Source: Pseudalkalibacillus sp045920555 | GTDB lineage: Bacteria > Bacillota > Bacilli > Bacillales > Fictibacillaceae | DNA: 64,000 nucleotides | Direction of reading: 5' to 3' | NCBI RefSeq assembly: GCF_045920555.1 | Contig: NZ_CP174509.1 | Location: 2,542,001 to 2,606,000, forward strand | Shown here: positions 62,981-64,000 of the stretch, one piece after another | How positions within the stretch are numbered: the first letter of the stretch is position 1 | How the letters are laid out: every line of letters begins with the position of its first letter | Made by a program: the position numbers and the translations under genes | Notes under the pieces: generated by a model | What the model was told of the DNA's origin: nothing | Databases searched by the model: none | What the model saw: the letters and a program-made list of their open reading frames with translations, nothing else

Positions 62981-64000
62981 ATGGACAAAGTTTTTCAATA
63001 CATAGACGAACATGCAGAACAGTATCTAGATTGGCTTGTTGAAGCGTGCAACCAACCGAGCGTGTCGGCGCAAAACCTTGGGATGACTGAAATGAAGGAA
63101 CTCGTCAAACGCTTTCTCTCTAAAGTCGGTGTCGAATCTGAAGAAATTGAAACTGAGAAATATCCAATTATTTATGGAGAATTAGACAACCAAAAAGAGA
63201 GGACACTTACATTCTACAACCATTATGATGTTCAGCCTGATGATCCCATCGAAGAATGGCTTAGCGATCCGTTCAAAGCTGATATTCGGGATGGGAAAGT
63301 ATTTGCCCGCGGTGTGGCAGATAACAAAGGGAACTTAATCGCCAGGATCTGTGCTGTACATGCCTACCAACAGGTTTATGGTGAACTCCCTATCAATGTA
63401 AAATTTATATTCGAAGGAGAAGAGGAAGTAGGCAGTCCCCATCTGGCGCTTTTCGCAGATAAGTTTCCTGAGAAGCTAAAGACTGACGCCATCATCTGGG
63501 AGGGGGGAACCCGTGGAGTTGAGGATAAAAGACTAAATGTCGGTTTAGGGGTCAAAGGGATTTGTTATCTGGAACTCGTATGTAGGGGAGCTAGAACAGA
63601 TCTGCATTCCTCTGAGGCAGCCATCATAGAGAACCCAGCCTGGAGGTTGATTTGGGCATTAAACACTTTGAAAGATAAAGAAGAGAATATTTTGATAGAC
63701 GGCTTTTATGATGATATTAAACCATTAAGCGAAAAGGAAAGCGAATTTATTCGATCCATGCATGTCGACGAGGAAAGGATGAAAGAATTATACGGAATCA
63801 AAGCTTTCCTCAAAAATGTAACCGGAGACGAACTGAAGGAGGTATTGACCGCTGAACCGACGTGTACCATTTGTGGGATCTCATCGGGATATACAGGGGA
63901 AGGTTCTAAGACAGTACTTCCTTCCGTTGCAAAAGTCAAACTAGATTTCCGGTTGGTTCCGAACCAGACTCCTGAAAGAATAGCGAAGCTCCTTCGGGAA
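62981..64000 (+). CDS. M20-family metallopeptidase/deacylase, N-terminal part (cut by window edge)
   Basis: 340 residues to the right edge without a stop. ATG 62981 chosen for AAAAGGAG ten bases upstream. Metal site residues of the M20 dipeptidase branch: TLTFYNHYDVQP (His, Asp), FARGVADNKGNL (Asp), FIFEGEEEVGSP (catalytic Glu-Glu), then DLHSSEAA in the dimerisation lid (usual HSG altered to HSS). Cytoplasmic hydrolase of dipeptides or N-acyl amino acids. Likely the target of gntR-3. The C-terminal metal His lies outside the window. Confidence 0.9.
   Translation, partial: MDKVFQYIDEHAEQYLDWLVEACNQPSVSAQNLGMTEMKELVKRFLSKVGVESEEIETEKYPIIYGELDNQKERTLTFYNHYDVQPDDPIEEWLSDPFKADIRDGKVFARGVADNKGNLIARICAVHAYQQVYGELPINVKFIFEGEEEVGSPHLALFADKFPEKLKTDAIIWEGGTRGVEDKRLNVGLGVKGICYLELVCRGARTDLHSSEAAIIENPAWRLIWALNTLKDKEENILIDGFYDDIKPLSEKESEFIRSMHVDEERMKELYGIKAFLKNVTGDELKEVLTAEPTCTICGISSGYTGEGSKTVLPSVAKVKLDFRLVPNQTPERIAKLLRE

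Overview
The window looks like accessory chromosome (or large plasmid) DNA of a low-GC Gram-positive bacterium of the Bacillaceae. The signs are AT-rich sequence, strong AAGGAGG-type ribosome sites, TTG and GTG starts, lipobox lipoproteins, cre-like CcpA sites, and GntR, LacI and IclR regulators of Bacillus type. No rRNA, tRNA, CRISPR array, prophage structural gene or replication origin was recognised. 

Positions 1-8.8 kb are largely a gene graveyard. They hold a partial AraC regulator, a small RNA-polymerase-alpha-CTD-like protein, a PhnB-like VOC protein, an Atu4866-domain protein and a secreted His-rich peptide. Between these lie decayed SgcJ-like, DinB, Tn3 transposase, AraC (two halves on opposite strands), SDR, LysR and anti-sigma sequences.

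From 7.5 to 53.3 kb the DNA is modular. Eight sequences related to one RadC/JAB-domain gene punctuate it, all on the + strand: 7.6, 13.6, 14.9, 21.8, 34.7, 36.0, 45.7 and 53.2 kb. Two are intact and six are broken. Almost all keep the 3' end of the gene plus its small terminator hairpin. Each interval carries a self-contained cassette with its own regulator: (1) 8.8-13.4 kb, LysR, sodium:solute symporter and TMADH-like flavin oxidoreductase; (2) 14.3-14.9 kb, a small Cys-rich protein and a protease fragment; (3) 15.3-21.7 kb, GntR, a four-gene HcnABC/opine-oxidase-like dehydrogenase, a second symporter and a sarcosine-oxidase-like flavoenzyme; (4) 22.0-34.3 kb, LacI, GH13 and GH65 phosphorylases, sugar ABC importer, three sugar-redox or epimerase enzymes and beta-phosphoglucomutase; (5) 35.5-36.0 kb, a GreA-C-terminal-like protein; (6) 36.4-45.3 kb, an IS1182-type remnant, TAXI-TRAP transporter, two dehydrogenases, LysR and a TcuA-like flavoprotein; (7) 46.3-53.1 kb, DctPQM TRAP transporter, IclR, and a CoA-transferase / MaoC hydratase / CitE lyase set that fits itaconate- or citramalate-type catabolism.

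After the last radC fragment come a GntR-BtpA-PfkB-ribose-type ABC-AllA-like cluster (53.5-61.1 kb) and a GntR-M20 peptidase unit running off the right edge. The whole reads as an assembled catabolic archipelago: each unit pairs uptake with a short oxidation or cleavage route, and each has visible operator candidates. The most unusual feature is the repeated radC 3' end with its conserved hairpin leader, which may mark the recombination or integration joints between cassettes.
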